A stretch of 64,000 bases of DNA, from assembly GCA_039812375.1 (NCBI GenBank), contig JBDIAO010000001.1, positions 62,001 to 126,000 of the forward strand, written 5' to 3'. Made by a program: the position numbers and the translations under genes. The notes under the pieces are model-generated. The model saw only the letters and a program-made list of their open reading frames with translations. It did no database searches and was not told where the DNA came from. Positions 32,103-40,817 of the stretch are shown here, piece by piece. Source of the DNA: JAGOME01 sp039812375 (GTDB lineage: Bacteria; Actinomycetota; Actinomycetes; Actinomycetales; Dermatophilaceae). Every line of letters starts with the position of its first letter. Position 1 is the stretch's first letter.

Positions 32103-33458
32103 ATGAACACCGTGTTGCACCCCGATCACCAGTCCCACTTCGACCAGGTCGTCGAGCGCAACCCCGGAGAGCTTGAGTTCCACCAGGCGGTCTACGAGGT
32201 CATGGTCAGCCTCACGCCGATCGCCGGGAAGAAGTCCGAGTACGCCCAGTGGTCGATCCTGAAGCGGATCTGTGAACCAGAGCGGCAGATCATCTTCCGC
32301 GTCCCCTGGGTCAGCGACGACGGTGAGGTCCGGATCAACCGGGGGTTCCGAGTGGAGTTCAACTCTGCACTCGGGCCATACAAGGGTGGCTTGCGCTTCC
32401 ACCCGAGCGTCAACCTGTCGATCATCAAGTTCCTCGGGTTCGAGCAGGTTTTCAAGAATGCGCTGACCGGAATGCCGATCGGTGGTGGCAAGGGCGGTTC
32501 GGACTTCGACCCCAAGGGGCGATCTGACGGCGAAATCATGCGCTTCTGCCAATCCTTCATGACTGAGCTCTATCGTCACCTCGGGGAATACACGGATGTC
32601 CCGGCGGGTGATATCGGCGTGGGGACCCGAGAGCTGGGCTATCTGTTCGGCCACTACAAGCGGATCACCAACCAGTGGGAGGCCGGAGTGCTCACGGGCA
32701 AGGGCCTGAGCTGGGGTGGGTCCAAGGTGCGCACCGAAGCCACTGGCTACGGCCTGGTCTTCTTCGTCCAGGAGATGCTCAAGGAGCATGGAGGATCTCT
32801 TGACGGCAAGCGGGTCGTCGTCTCCGGCTCGGGCAACGTGGCCATCTATGCGGTGGAGAAGATCCACCAGCTTGGCGGGCGGGTGGTCGCCTGCTCGGAC
32901 AGCGACGGCTTCGTCGTCGATGAGGCAGGGATCGACGTGGAGCTGCTCAAGGACGTCAAGGAGGTCCGCCGGGAGCGGCTGACGACATATGTCGACGAGC
33001 GAGGCGGATCAGCCCGGCATCAGAACGGGGGCGGGTCGGTGTGGGACGTTCCGTGCGATGTCGCGTTGCCTTGCGCGACGCAGAACGAATTATCCGCCGC
33101 CGCGGCGCAAACACTGGTGACCAACGGGGTGCAGGTCGTCGCCGAGGGAGCGAACATGCCGTGCACTCCGGAGGCGGTCGCCCTGCTCCAGTCCGCCGGG
33201 GTGCTCTTCGGGCCCGGGAAGGCGTCCAACGCCGGCGGAGTCGCCACGAGCGCGCTGGAGATGCAGCAGAACGCATCCCGGGACTCGTGGGGGTTCGAGG
33301 AGACTGAAGCCAAGCTCGCCGAGATCATGGCCGGGATCCACTCCCGGTGCGTGGAGACGGCTCAGGAGTATGGGGATCCGGGCAACTACGTCATGGGCGC
33401 GAACCTCGCCGGATACGTCAAGGTGGCCGATGCGATGGTCGCGCTCGGAGTCATCTAG
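32103..33458 (+). CDS. gdhA: glutamate dehydrogenase, NADP-type
   Basis: 451 residues, typical of the hexameric small GDH. It interconverts glutamate with 2-oxoglutarate plus ammonia. GPYKGGLRFHPSVN, and GMPIGGGKGGSDFDPKGRSD with the catalytic lysine, identify it. The nucleotide fold is VVVSGSGNVAIYAVEKI, and EMQQNASRDSWGFEETEAKL is typical of the NADP form. The ATG at 32103 matches the family N-terminus (residues FDQVVERNPGELEFHQAV). It is followed by a hairpin. Confidence 0.96.
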   Translation: MNTVLHPDHQSHFDQVVERNPGELEFHQAVYEVMVSLTPIAGKKSEYAQWSILKRICEPERQIIFRVPWVSDDGEVRINRGFRVEFNSALGPYKGGLRFHPSVNLSIIKFLGFEQVFKNALTGMPIGGGKGGSDFDPKGRSDGEIMRFCQSFMTELYRHLGEYTDVPAGDIGVGTRELGYLFGHYKRITNQWEAGVLTGKGLSWGGSKVRTEATGYGLVFFVQEMLKEHGGSLDGKRVVVSGSGNVAIYAVEKIHQLGGRVVACSDSDGFVVDEAGIDVELLKDVKEVRRERLTTYVDERGGSARHQNGGGSVWDVPCDVALPCATQNELSAAAAQTLVTNGVQVVAEGANMPCTPEAVALLQSAGVLFGPGKASNAGGVATSALEMQQNASRDSWGFEETEAKLAEIMAGIHSRCVETAQEYGDPGNYVMGANLAGYVKVADAMVALGVI

Positions 33459-33507
33459 GGCGCCCAGCCTCACCAGCCTCACGATTTCGGGGTCATCCCA
33501 AAAAGGT

Positions 33508-33540
33508 GGCCGCACCCCGGCAACCTTCCGGGGTGTGGCC
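33508..33540 (+). terminator. hairpin after gdhA
   Basis: GGCCGCACCCCGG (33508-33520) pairs with CCGGGGTGTGGCC (33528-33540), one G-U pair, 7-nt loop. It is preceded by an A-run (about 33500-33504), which is a T-run on the opposite strand, so it could also serve the convergent LmeA-like gene. The rest of the spacer 33459-33659 is G-rich, with a duplicated 16-bp sequence around 33645-33675. Confidence 0.75.
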
Positions 33541-33659
33541 CCAGTTACGGGATCACCCCGAAAACCCGGGGCGCGGGGGGCGGCCCGAGGGCGGCGCGGG
33601 CAGCGAAGCGGCGGTTTGGGCGGGGTGGCGGGGCTGGTGTGCTACTTGGACTTGGGGTG

Positions 33660-34337
33660 CTACTTGGACTGGGACGCGAGCTCCTGGGTGCGAATGTGCA
33701 CATCGGCTCCCTCGAGCCGGGTGCGGAACCCGTCCGCAGCGACGGAGACCTCGACGAGGCGCATCCCTTGGGGAAGGCCGCCCACAGTGTGCCGGATCGT
33801 CACCAGGCTGCGCGCCCCTGCACTCACGCCGGAGTCCAGCCACGCGGGGCCTCCGAGTTCGATGGTCTCCGGCTCGATGACCAGCTGGCCGTCATCGGCG
33901 CGCACCACGCCCGTGGCGCTCACTGGGAGGTCCAACCCGAGCACGGTGACGACCCGGCGGATCCCGGCCCGGCCGCTGCCCGCGTCGAACAGCTCGATGC
34001 CCTCCCCGACCTGTCGGGCTGCAGTGGCGAACGGCAGCATTGCTGAGATCTCCAGGCGGTTGGCCCTAATCCCGTCCTTGCCGAAGCGAACCCCGTCACC
34101 GGAGGCCCGGACATCCCTCAGCTCGCCGTCGCTCGTGGCGACGACGGCGCTGGTCATGGTGGTGACGCCCAGCACGGTTTCTCCGCTCCCGGGTGCGGGG
34201 CTCGGCGTTGTCGACGGCACGGCGCGCGGCGGCGGTGGCGGAGCGTCGGTCCGTGAGCCGAGCAGTGCGAGGCCGAGCACGATAGCCAAGACAGTGGTGA
34301 CGATCCCGGCGACCACACCGGCGATGAACCTGCTCAT
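33660..34337 (-). CDS. LmeA family (DUF2993) phospholipid-binding protein
   Basis: 225 residues. The N-terminal MSRFIAGVVAGIVTTVLAIV forms one membrane anchor or signal, followed by a Pro/Thr-rich linker and a DUF2993 domain (GVTTMTSAVVATSDGELRDV, IRANRLEISAMLPFATAARQ). The mycobacterial relative LmeA acts in lipomannan elongation; a cell-envelope role here is inference. The gene precedes no obvious partner. Confidence 0.7.
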   Translation of the reverse strand: MSRFIAGVVAGIVTTVLAIVLGLALLGSRTDAPPPPPRAVPSTTPSPAPGSGETVLGVTTMTSAVVATSDGELRDVRASGDGVRFGKDGIRANRLEISAMLPFATAARQVGEGIELFDAGSGRAGIRRVVTVLGLDLPVSATGVVRADDGQLVIEPETIELGGPAWLDSGVSAGARSLVTIRHTVGGLPQGMRLVEVSVAADGFRTRLEGADVHIRTQELASQSK

Positions 34338-34343
34338 GGCGCG

Positions 34344-34349
34344 AGTGTA
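34344..34349 (-). promoter_or_regulatory. candidate -10 box of the LmeA-like gene
   Basis: TACACT on the minus strand ends 6 nt before ATG 34337. The 15-bp repeats at 34355-34414 lie just upstream, at the -35 position and beyond. Confidence 0.45.
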
Positions 34350-34354
34350 GGGAC

Positions 34355-34414
34355 GTCGGAGGAGGTCACGTCGGCGGAGGTCACGTCGGCGGAGGTTGCG
34401 TCGGGGGAGGTCAC
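34355..34414 (-). repeat. four 15-bp tandem repeats upstream of the LmeA-like gene
   Basis: Units GTCGG(A/C/G)GGAGGTCAC (plus strand) at 34355-34369, 34370-34384, 34385-34399 and 34400-34414, with one to three differences. They fill the spacer between the 3' end of xthA and the LmeA-like promoter. They may be a regulatory array or simple slippage. Confidence 0.85.
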
Positions 34415-34426
34415 GCCAGCGCGAGG

Positions 34427-35239
34427 TCAGCCCAGGGTCAGCGCGTAGTCGACGAGGACGGGGGCATGGTCACTCCATCGGGCGGCATACGACGGGGCCC
34501 GGCCGACGACAGCGGATCGAGCCAGGAAGGCAAGCGGTGGAGTCGCGAGCTGGTAGTCGATCCGCCATCCGGCGTCGTTGTCGAAGGCCTTGCCACGCCA
34601 GGACCACCAGGTGTAAGGACCAGGGCCAGGGCCGTGCAGGCGGCGGTGGACGTCGGCGACCGGGCCGGCGAACCACCGGTCGAGCTGGGTACGCTCCGCG
34701 GGGAGGAACCCTGCTTTGGCGAGGTTGCCCCGCCAGTTCTTGAGGTCGTCCTCGCTGTGGGCGATGTTGAGATCACCGGCCACGACGGCGTATGCCGTCC
34801 GCTCCGTCCAGCGTGCCAGTCGTCTGTCGATGGCGTCGAGGAAGGCGTACTTCTCCACCTGCCGCGGGGAGTCCGCTTCGCCGGTGTGCACATAGGTGGA
34901 TGCAACGGTGACCTGGGTGGTCTCAGCACTCGTGGCGGGTAGGTCCACCTCGATCCAGCGGCCCTGGTCGTCGAATGCGGCGTCGATGCCGGCGCGCACC
35001 GCCAGCGGTTCGACCCGGGAGAGCACGGCCACTCCGGCGTGGCCGGGACGCTGTGAGGCATGGTGGGCGACGTGCCATCGTGCGAACGGGGTTTGCGCCA
35101 GCGCGGCTCGCAGTTGCGCGGTACTGGCCCGGACCTCCTGGAGCGCCAGCACGTCGGGGGAGTGTCGAGCCAACCAGGCCACCCCACCGCGGCGCTCGGC
35201 GGCTCGGATCCCGTTGACGTTGGCGGTGATCAGGAGCAC
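34427..35239 (-). CDS. xthA: exodeoxyribonuclease III (AP endonuclease)
   Basis: 270 residues from GTG. It cleaves abasic sites and degrades 3' ends. The exonuclease-endonuclease-phosphatase signatures are ITANVNGIRAAERRG, LALQEVRAS (metal-binding Glu), VVAGDLNIAH, DAGWRIDYQLAT and WSDHAPVLVDY (catalytic Asp-His). The first ten bases overlap the MFS gene 3' end, but a TAGGGT box 6 nt upstream of the GTG suggests its own leaderless promoter. Confidence 0.95.
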   Translation of the reverse strand: MLLITANVNGIRAAERRGGVAWLARHSPDVLALQEVRASTAQLRAALAQTPFARWHVAHHASQRPGHAGVAVLSRVEPLAVRAGIDAAFDDQGRWIEVDLPATSAETTQVTVASTYVHTGEADSPRQVEKYAFLDAIDRRLARWTERTAYAVVAGDLNIAHSEDDLKNWRGNLAKAGFLPAERTQLDRWFAGPVADVHRRLHGPGPGPYTWWSWRGKAFDNDAGWRIDYQLATPPLAFLARSAVVGRAPSYAARWSDHAPVLVDYALTLG

Positions 35240-36549
35240 TGGGCAACCCTAGACCGGGGGGAGGCGGTGCGCCGCTCAGCACGGCGGGCAGGCAGGTAGG
35301 CGAGGGTCCCGAACATCGAAAGAACTCCGACGGCGAGCATGGCCAGGGCTAGGGAGGTCCGCTCGGCCAGTGCCCCGGCGAGCGGGCTGGCGGTGCCCGC
35401 AGCCAGGAAAGCCACCATCGAGTTGAGCGACAGGACGGTGGACCGGTTCCCGGCGCGTGCTTCGCGGTGCAGCAGGGCGGCATGCGGCGGGCTGTTGAGA
35501 CCGTGGGTCGAGTAGGTGAACAGGTATGCCGCGAGGAGGCTGACCGGACCGAGTGAGATGGCCATGAGGACGACCCCGAGGGCATTGAGGCCTCGGCCGA
35601 GCGCTGCGGCCCGGGCGACTCCGAAGCGTGCAGAAGCACGCCCGGCCAGCCAGGTGCCCAGAGAGAAGACTCCCCAACCTGCTGCCGAGGCCGGCCCCAT
35701 CAGAGCGCCAGCGCGTTGCGCAGTGCCCACCAGCTCCTCCAGGCGCAGCGGCATGATCGACTCGACGGCGACCATCCCCACCGACCAGCACATCTCGGCC
35801 AGGAGGACCCCGGCCAGCACCCGGTTGCTGCGGACCAGGGCCAGGCCCTGGGTGATGACCGCGGGTGTGCGGCGAACCGAGGCGAGCGCGGCGATCCACG
35901 GCGTGGACGACGGGGTGGACGACGGCGTGTTCCGTGGACTGGACGATGGAGTGTGCCCGGGCGTCTTGGTGAGCAGGCGAGCCGTGGCAACGAGATGGAC
36001 CAGGTTGAGGGCCGCGAAGCACCAGACGACCAGATCCAACGGCGGCTGGGACGTCACCGGATGCCACCAGATCAGGGCTCCACTGATCACCGCGCCCGCA
36101 GCCATTCCGACACCGAGCAGGGTGCCGGCCCGGGCGAGCTCCTGGTCGACGTCCTTGCCTGGCTCCTCCTCATGGACCGCATCGACGAACCAGGCCTCGA
36201 GCGGACCGGAGTCCAACGCACGGAACACCCCGGTGAGCGCGGCCGCCACCATGAAGGCGACGAATGAGTGGGCCGTGGCGAACGCCAGGGCAGCGCCGAC
36301 GTTGACGACGGCGGCGACCAAGTACACGGGGCGACGTCCGAAGGCATCGGCGAAACCGCTGGTCGGCAGCTCCAGGGCTGCGCAGACGAACCCCGCGACC
36401 GCAAGGCAGGTCAGGGCCTGAGCCGTGGTCAGGCCACGGGTCGTGGCGAGTAGGACCAGGATCCCCACGACGAGACCGACGGGGAACCATCGGGTGAGAG
36501 TCAGGGTGTAGAAGATGCGTCGGGCCTTGGCGGCGGAGGGAGTGTCCAT
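35230..36549 (-). CDS. MFS transporter, probable drug or metabolite exporter
   Basis: 439 residues with about 12 membrane segments. The loop after helix 2, FADAFGRRPVYLVAAVV, is the MFS motif A region. A short low-complexity Ser/Thr/Pro stretch (TPSSSPRNTPSSTPSSTP) lies in the central cytoplasmic loop. The start shares a base with the stop of the ArsR-type gene (TGATG), so the two are one operon and the regulator probably controls this exporter. The substrate is unknown. Confidence 0.88.
   Translation of the reverse strand: MDTPSAAKARRIFYTLTLTRWFPVGLVVGILVLLATTRGLTTAQALTCLAVAGFVCAALELPTSGFADAFGRRPVYLVAAVVNVGAALAFATAHSFVAFMVAAALTGVFRALDSGPLEAWFVDAVHEEEPGKDVDQELARAGTLLGVGMAAGAVISGALIWWHPVTSQPPLDLVVWCFAALNLVHLVATARLLTKTPGHTPSSSPRNTPSSTPSSTPWIAALASVRRTPAVITQGLALVRSNRVLAGVLLAEMCWSVGMVAVESIMPLRLEELVGTAQRAGALMGPASAAGWGVFSLGTWLAGRASARFGVARAAALGRGLNALGVVLMAISLGPVSLLAAYLFTYSTHGLNSPPHAALLHREARAGNRSTVLSLNSMVAFLAAGTASPLAGALAERTSLALAMLAVGVLSMFGTLAYLPARRAERRTASPRSRVAQCS
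35246..35251 (-). promoter_or_regulatory. candidate -10 box of xthA
   Basis: TAGGGT on the minus strand ends 6 nt before the GTG at 35239, inside the 3' end of the MFS gene. Confidence 0.5.
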
Positions 36550-37127
36550 CAGCGGGACCTCGTGCCCAGATCGAGGGGGTAGGCCGCGGTGTAGACGGCG
36601 ACTCGCTTGGCCTCAGGGTTGCCCTGTCCCACCCGGGCGTAGCGGACGATAACCTCGTCGATCTCCGCCTGCATCGTGCTCAGCTGCTCGGCAGTGACGA
36701 CCACCATGGCGTCGTTCATTCCAGCGGCATCGCGCCAACGTGCTGGCCAGGACCGCTGCACGTCAAGCCACTGCCCGAACTTCTCGGTGAAGTGCCGCAG
36801 CCAGTCCCGGGACAGCCAGCCCAGGGCGGTCTCAGCGTCCTCGTCGCCGTCGAAACTGCTCGGCTCGACGACGGTGAGGGCGGCACCTGCTGCCCAGACC
36901 CGGCGCTTGTGGTCCCCCTCGCCGGTATCGACGACCAGACCCACGTCGGCCAGCCGGCGCAGGTGGTAGCTCGTCGCGCCGGAGTTGGTTGCCAGCTCCC
37001 GGGCAAGGTCGGTCGCCGTTGCCGGCCCCTGCAGCCGCAGGGCGGCAAGCAACCGGGCGCGCAGCGGGTGCGCGAGCACTTTGAGCGCCTCGTTGTCGAG
37101 GTGGACGTGGTCCGCAGATGTGGTCAT
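36549..37127 (-). CDS. ArsR-type winged-helix transcriptional regulator
   Basis: 192 residues from ATG 37127. The N-terminal winged helix (NEALKVLAHPLRARLLAALR, TATDLARELATNSGATSYHL, LRRLADVGLVVDTGEGDHKR) is of the HTH_20/ArsR type, with no metal-binding cysteine pair. The C-terminal half (TAEQLSTMQAEIDEVIVRYA) may form the effector or dimer part. ATG 37127 is chosen because a TATTGT box lies 6 nt upstream; an in-frame start at 37163 would place the operator inside the gene. Confidence 0.88.
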   Translation of the reverse strand: MTTSADHVHLDNEALKVLAHPLRARLLAALRLQGPATATDLARELATNSGATSYHLRRLADVGLVVDTGEGDHKRRVWAAGAALTVVEPSSFDGDEDAETALGWLSRDWLRHFTEKFGQWLDVQRSWPARWRDAAGMNDAMVVVTAEQLSTMQAEIDEVIVRYARVGQGNPEAKRVAVYTAAYPLDLGTRSR

Positions 37128-37128
37128 A

Positions 37129-37149
37129 TATGCACAATACATGTGCATA
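37129..37149. promoter_or_regulatory. palindromic operator overlapping the -10 box of the regulator gene
   Basis: TATGCACA (37129-37136) and TGTGCATA (37142-37149) form a perfect 8-bp inverted repeat with a 5-bp centre. On the minus strand the box TATTGT (37134-37139), 6 nt before ATG 37127, lies within it. A further TGTGCACA palindrome sits next to it at about 37155-37162. Binding here would block polymerase, so autorepression of the regulator-MFS operon is likely. Confidence 0.7.
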
Positions 37150-37235
37150 GTTTCTGTGCACAAGACCTGTGTGATTATCGAGTCAGCCGGTGTTCTCGCA
37201 GGTCAACCGTGGTATGCCGGGTGCCTTCCAGGGAT

Positions 37236-37264
37236 TTGGGCCGCTCCGCCTCGGCCCGTAGACT
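37236..37264 (+). promoter_or_regulatory. candidate promoter of rplM-rpsI
   Basis: TTGGGC (37236-37241), a 17-bp spacer and TAGACT (37259-37264), about 100 bp before rplM. Spacing is ideal; the -35 match is only partial. The roughly 100-nt leader could hold autoregulatory structure, but none is assigned. Confidence 0.45.
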
Positions 37265-37366
37265 GGTCTGTCGTTGTGCCGTGAGCCCTGCCCAGGGTGC
37301 GCCAGCCCCTGACCGGAGCACGCGGCATACGTCCAAGAACCGCACCGACCACGCAAGGACCCCACC

Positions 37367-37810
37367 GTGCGCACGTACACCCCCAAACCGGGCGACGTCA
37401 CGCGTCAGTGGCACGTCATCGACGCCACCGACGTCGTGCTCGGCCGTCTCGCGAGCCAGGCTGCGAGCCTGCTGCGCGGCAAGCACAAGCCGATCTTCGC
37501 CCCGCACGTCGACACCGGTGACTTCGTCATCATCATCAATGCCGACAAGGTCGCCCTCACCGGCGCGAAGGCTGCGCAGAAGCGCGTCTACCGGCACTCC
37601 GGCTTCCCCGGCGGCCTGAGGAGCCAGACCTACGCCGAGATGCTCGAGAAGGACCCCACCAAGGCGGTGGAGAAGGCCGTGCGCGGCATGCTCCCCAAGA
37701 CCACCCTCGGCCGCCAGCAGCTGTCCAAGCTCAAGGTGTACGTCGGTGGTACCCACCCCCACGCCGCCCAGCAGCCCAAGCCCTTCGAGATCACCCAGGT
37801 GGCCCAGTGA
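37367..37810 (+). CDS. rplM: 50S ribosomal protein L13 (uL13)
   Basis: 147 residues from GTG. L13 is an early 50S assembly protein. It opens MRTYTPKPGDVTRQWHVIDA and contains DVVLGRLASQAASLLRGKHK and the C-terminal VYVGGTHPHAAQQPKPFEI. CAAGGA precedes the GTG. It overlaps rpsI (TGATG), the usual L13-S9 pair. Confidence 0.98.
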   Translation: MRTYTPKPGDVTRQWHVIDATDVVLGRLASQAASLLRGKHKPIFAPHVDTGDFVIIINADKVALTGAKAAQKRVYRHSGFPGGLRSQTYAEMLEKDPTKAVEKAVRGMLPKTTLGRQQLSKLKVYVGGTHPHAAQQPKPFEITQVAQ

Positions 37811-38319
37811 TGTCCGAGACCCTGTCCGACACCGAGTTCGGCACCGATGCCGACGACGCCGTGATCACCGAGTACACGACCGAGTCCGCCACTCCGGTCA
37901 CGGAAGGTGCCACCCGCCGTCCGTCCGCGTCAGCTCCCGGCGCCGCGACCGGCCGCCGCAAGCAGGCCGTCGCCCGAGTGCGCATCGTGCCCGGAACGGG
38001 GGAGTGGACCATCAACGGCCGCACCCTTGAGGCGTACTTCCCCAACAAGGTGCACCAGCAGATCGTCGCCGAGCCACTGAAGGTGCTCGAGCTCGACGGA
38101 GCCTACGACGTGCTCGTTCGGGTGCACGGCGGCGGGCCCTCCGGCCAGGCCGGCGCGGTCCGCCTGGGCGTGGCCCGTTCGCTCAACGGGGTCGACCCCG
38201 ACCTGAACCGTCCGGCCCTGAAGAAGGCCGGCTTCCTCACCCGGGACGCCCGGGTCCCCGAGCGCAAGAAGGCCGGGCTGAAGAAGGCCCGTAAGGCTCC
38301 GCAGTACAGCAAGCGCTGA
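37810..38319 (+). CDS. rpsI: 30S ribosomal protein S9 (uS9) with N-terminal extension
   Basis: 169 residues from ATG 37810. The S9 core begins near GRRKQAVARVRIVPGTGEWT and ends with KKARKAPQYSKR, the tail that reaches the P-site tRNA anticodon. About 48 acidic then Thr/Ala-rich residues precede the core, as in many actinobacterial S9 proteins. Its ATG overlaps the rplM stop; a GTG one codon earlier is possible. Confidence 0.97.
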   Translation: MSETLSDTEFGTDADDAVITEYTTESATPVTEGATRRPSASAPGAATGRRKQAVARVRIVPGTGEWTINGRTLEAYFPNKVHQQIVAEPLKVLELDGAYDVLVRVHGGGPSGQAGAVRLGVARSLNGVDPDLNRPALKKAGFLTRDARVPERKKAGLKKARKAPQYSKR

Positions 38320-38382
38320 TCCACCGGCGGGGCGGGAGTGCCTGCTCCGCTCGCATGCGGCAACCGCACCCCGGATGCCGTC

Positions 38383-38428
38383 GACGCCGAAGGCGGCGCC
38401 CGATGTCCAGGGCGCCGCCTTCGGCGTC
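38383..38428 (+). terminator. 18-bp hairpin after rpsI
   Basis: GACGCCGAAGGCGGCGCC (38383-38400) is perfectly complementary to GGCGCCGCCTTCGGCGTC (38411-38428), with a 10-nt loop, 64 bases after the rpsI stop. There is no T-run. It separates rplM-rpsI from glmM, which has a TATCGT box just downstream (about 38435). Confidence 0.85.
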
Positions 38429-38494
38429 CGACGAATGGCGGTATCGTCGTCCGAGCCCTGTGCGCAGACCTCGCAGCGAACGAAAGTGACTCAC

Positions 38495-39841
38495 ATGTCC
38501 CGACTCTTCGGAACCGATGGCGTCCGTGGCCTGGCGAACGAGGCGATCACCGCTGAGCTCGCCCTACGGCTGAGTGTGGCAGCCGCCCACGTCCTCGGAG
38601 CAGCCGACCGGGCGTCCGGGCGTCGCCCCCGTGCGGTCGTCGGTCGAGATCCCCGCGTCAGCGGGGAGTTCCTCTCTGCGGCAGTCTGTGCCGGCCTGGC
38701 CTCGGCAGGGGTCGACGTGCACAACGTCGGAGTGCTCCCCACCCCGGCCGTGGCCTTCCTCACCGCGGACATGAGCGCGACCTTCGGCGTCATGCTCTCG
38801 GCCTCACACAACCCGATGCCGGACAACGGGATCAAGTTCTTTGCCGGGGGTGGGCACAAGCTGCCCGACGATATCGAGGATGAGATCGAGGCCGCCATGG
38901 GCCGTGACTGGGCCAGGCCTGTCGGGGCGGAGGTCGGCAGAGTGCACGAGAACCGCGCCGGTCAGGCCCGCTACGTCGCCCACCTCCTGCGGGCCCTGCC
39001 CAACCGGCTCGACGGGCTCACCGTGGTCATCGACGGGGCCCATGGCGCGGCGTCCGAGGTCTCCCCGGAGGTCTTCCGCCTGGCTGGCGCCGACGTGTAC
39101 GAGATCGGGGCCGACCCGGACGGGCTGAACATCAACGACGGCTACGGTTCCACCCACCTGGACCACCTCAAGGCCGCCGTGATCGCCAAAGGTGCTGATC
39201 TCGGCATCGCCCACGACGGCGACGCCGACCGCTGCCTGGCCGTCGACGCGGACGGCAACGAGGTCGACGGTGACCAGATCATGGGCATCCTCGCGCTCGC
39301 TCTGCGATCCCGTGGAGCACTGCCGGACGGCACCCTCGTCGCCACCATCATGAGCAACCTCGGCCTGCTTCAGGCGATGGAGCGGGAGGGGATCACCGTC
39401 AAGCAGACCGGTGTCGGGGACCGTTATGTCCTGGAGGAAATGCGCCGCGCCTCGCACGTCCTCGGTGGCGAGCAGTCCGGGCACGTCATCATGCTCGACC
39501 ACGGGACCACCGGTGACGGCGTGCTCACCGGCCTGATGCTCGCTGCCCGGGTAGCTGAGACCCGTCGTCCGCTGGCCGATCTCGCTGGCGTGATGACGCG
39601 ATTGCCGCAGGTCCTCATCAACGTCAAGGGCGTCGACAAGAGCCGGGTCGAGACCGACGATGTGTTGCAGGGCGCCGTCTCACAGGAGTCAGCCGCGCTC
39701 GCCGGCTCCGGTCGGGTGCTGCTGCGCAAGTCCGGCACGGAACCGGTCGTCCGGGTCATGGTCGAGGCTGCCACTGCCCAGCAGGCTCAGGACGTCGCCG
39801 ATCGGTTGTGCGCCGTGGTCCGGGAACGCCTGGCGCTGTAG
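38495..39841 (+). CDS. glmM: phosphoglucosamine mutase
   Basis: 448 residues. It converts glucosamine-6-P to glucosamine-1-P for UDP-GlcNAc and peptidoglycan. The start MSRLFGTDGVRGLANEAITA is canonical. The phosphoserine is Ser104 in SASHNP; the metal loop DGDADRC and the C-terminal LRKSGTEPVVRVMVEA are present. The frame extends upstream to 38375, but the family N-terminus fixes the ATG at 38495. With nagB in the window it covers both directions of amino-sugar flow. Confidence 0.97.
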   Translation: MSRLFGTDGVRGLANEAITAELALRLSVAAAHVLGAADRASGRRPRAVVGRDPRVSGEFLSAAVCAGLASAGVDVHNVGVLPTPAVAFLTADMSATFGVMLSASHNPMPDNGIKFFAGGGHKLPDDIEDEIEAAMGRDWARPVGAEVGRVHENRAGQARYVAHLLRALPNRLDGLTVVIDGAHGAASEVSPEVFRLAGADVYEIGADPDGLNINDGYGSTHLDHLKAAVIAKGADLGIAHDGDADRCLAVDADGNEVDGDQIMGILALALRSRGALPDGTLVATIMSNLGLLQAMEREGITVKQTGVGDRYVLEEMRRASHVLGGEQSGHVIMLDHGTTGDGVLTGLMLAARVAETRRPLADLAGVMTRLPQVLINVKGVDKSRVETDDVLQGAVSQESAALAGSGRVLLRKSGTEPVVRVMVEAATAQQAQDVADRLCAVVRERLAL

Positions 39842-39904
39842 CCGACCCGCGCACTGTGGCATTCCGGCGTGGCATTCCAGCGCACTGTGCAAGACCAGCG
39901 TGCT

Positions 39905-39920
39905 GATCCGCGCCCGGATC
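39905..39920. terminator. short hairpin between convergent glmM and an ABC ATPase gene
   Basis: GATCCG (39905-39910) pairs with CGGATC (39915-39920) around a 4-nt loop, at the junction of two convergent genes. The stem is only 6 bp, so its role as a bidirectional terminator is tentative. The remainder of 39842-39918 holds short repeats of a GTGGCATTCC motif. Confidence 0.3.
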
Positions 39921-40812
39921 AGTGGCCGTGGGCGCCCAGTGGAGGGGAACCCTGCCCCTCGCTGGCGCCGCGGGCGTCGCCAGCGTGTCGTTGCGCGTAC
40001 GCGGCGTCCTCAGCGCCGGCAGCAACGTGCGTTGGGTCGAGGACCCGCTGCAAGAACGTCCTCGTCCGGGCGTGCTGCGGGTCACCGATGACCTGGTCGG
40101 GGTCGCCCTCCTCGACGATGTAGCCCCCGTCCATGAAGATGACCCGGTCGGCCACGTCCCGCGCGAAGGCCATCTCATGGGTGACGACGAACATCGTCAT
40201 ACCCTCTGTGGCCAGCCCGCGCATGACCGACAACACGTCCCCGACCAGCTCAGGGTCCAGGGCGCTCGTCGGCTCGTCGAAGAGCATGAGCTCCGGGTCC
40301 ATCGACAGCGCCCGGGCAATGGCCACGCGTTGCTGCTGGCCGCCGGAGAGCTGGGAGGGATAGGCCGCGGCCTTATCGATCAGACCCACCCGGGTGAGGT
40401 TGGCCCGGGCCTTCTCCTCCGCCTCGGCCCGGCTGCGCCCCCGCACGGTCTGCTGCGCGATGGTGCAGTTGTCGAGAACCGACAGGTGTGGGAAGAGGTT
40501 GAACTGCTGGAAGACCATCCCCATGTCGGCGCGGACCTTGTCGATATCGCAGTCGGGGTCGGTGACCTCGGCGTCCTGGACGAAGACCCGACCTCCGGTG
40601 GGCTGCTCGAGCAGGTTGAGGCAGCGCAGTAGCGTCGACTTGCCCGAGCCGGACGGGCCGATGACACAGATAACCTCACCGCGGTGGATCTGGCAGGAGA
40701 TTCCCTTGAGGACCTCGTTGTTCCCGAACGACTTTCGGAGGTCCTCGACTCGCACGACGACGTCCCGGCCAACCTGGGAGGGTGCGTCTGCAGCGACCGC
40801 GTCTGGAACCAT
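39919..40812 (-). CDS. polar amino acid ABC transporter, ATP-binding protein (system 1)
   Basis: 297 residues, GlnQ-like. Walker A is VIGPSGSGKSTLLRCLNLLE, the signature is QLSGGQQQRVAIARAL, and Walker B is LMLFDEPTSALDPEL, followed by the switch His of VVTHEM. About 45 low-complexity C-terminal residues (HVAAGAEDAAYAQRHAGDAR) extend past the family norm. It is the last gene of the leftward operon SBP-permease-ATPase (42586 to 39919). Confidence 0.94.
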   Translation of the reverse strand: MVPDAVAADAPSQVGRDVVVRVEDLRKSFGNNEVLKGISCQIHRGEVICVIGPSGSGKSTLLRCLNLLEQPTGGRVFVQDAEVTDPDCDIDKVRADMGMVFQQFNLFPHLSVLDNCTIAQQTVRGRSRAEAEEKARANLTRVGLIDKAAAYPSQLSGGQQQRVAIARALSMDPELMLFDEPTSALDPELVGDVLSVMRGLATEGMTMFVVTHEMAFARDVADRVIFMDGGYIVEEGDPDQVIGDPQHARTRTFLQRVLDPTHVAAGAEDAAYAQRHAGDARGASEGQGSPPLGAHGH

Positions 40813-40817
40813 CAGGC

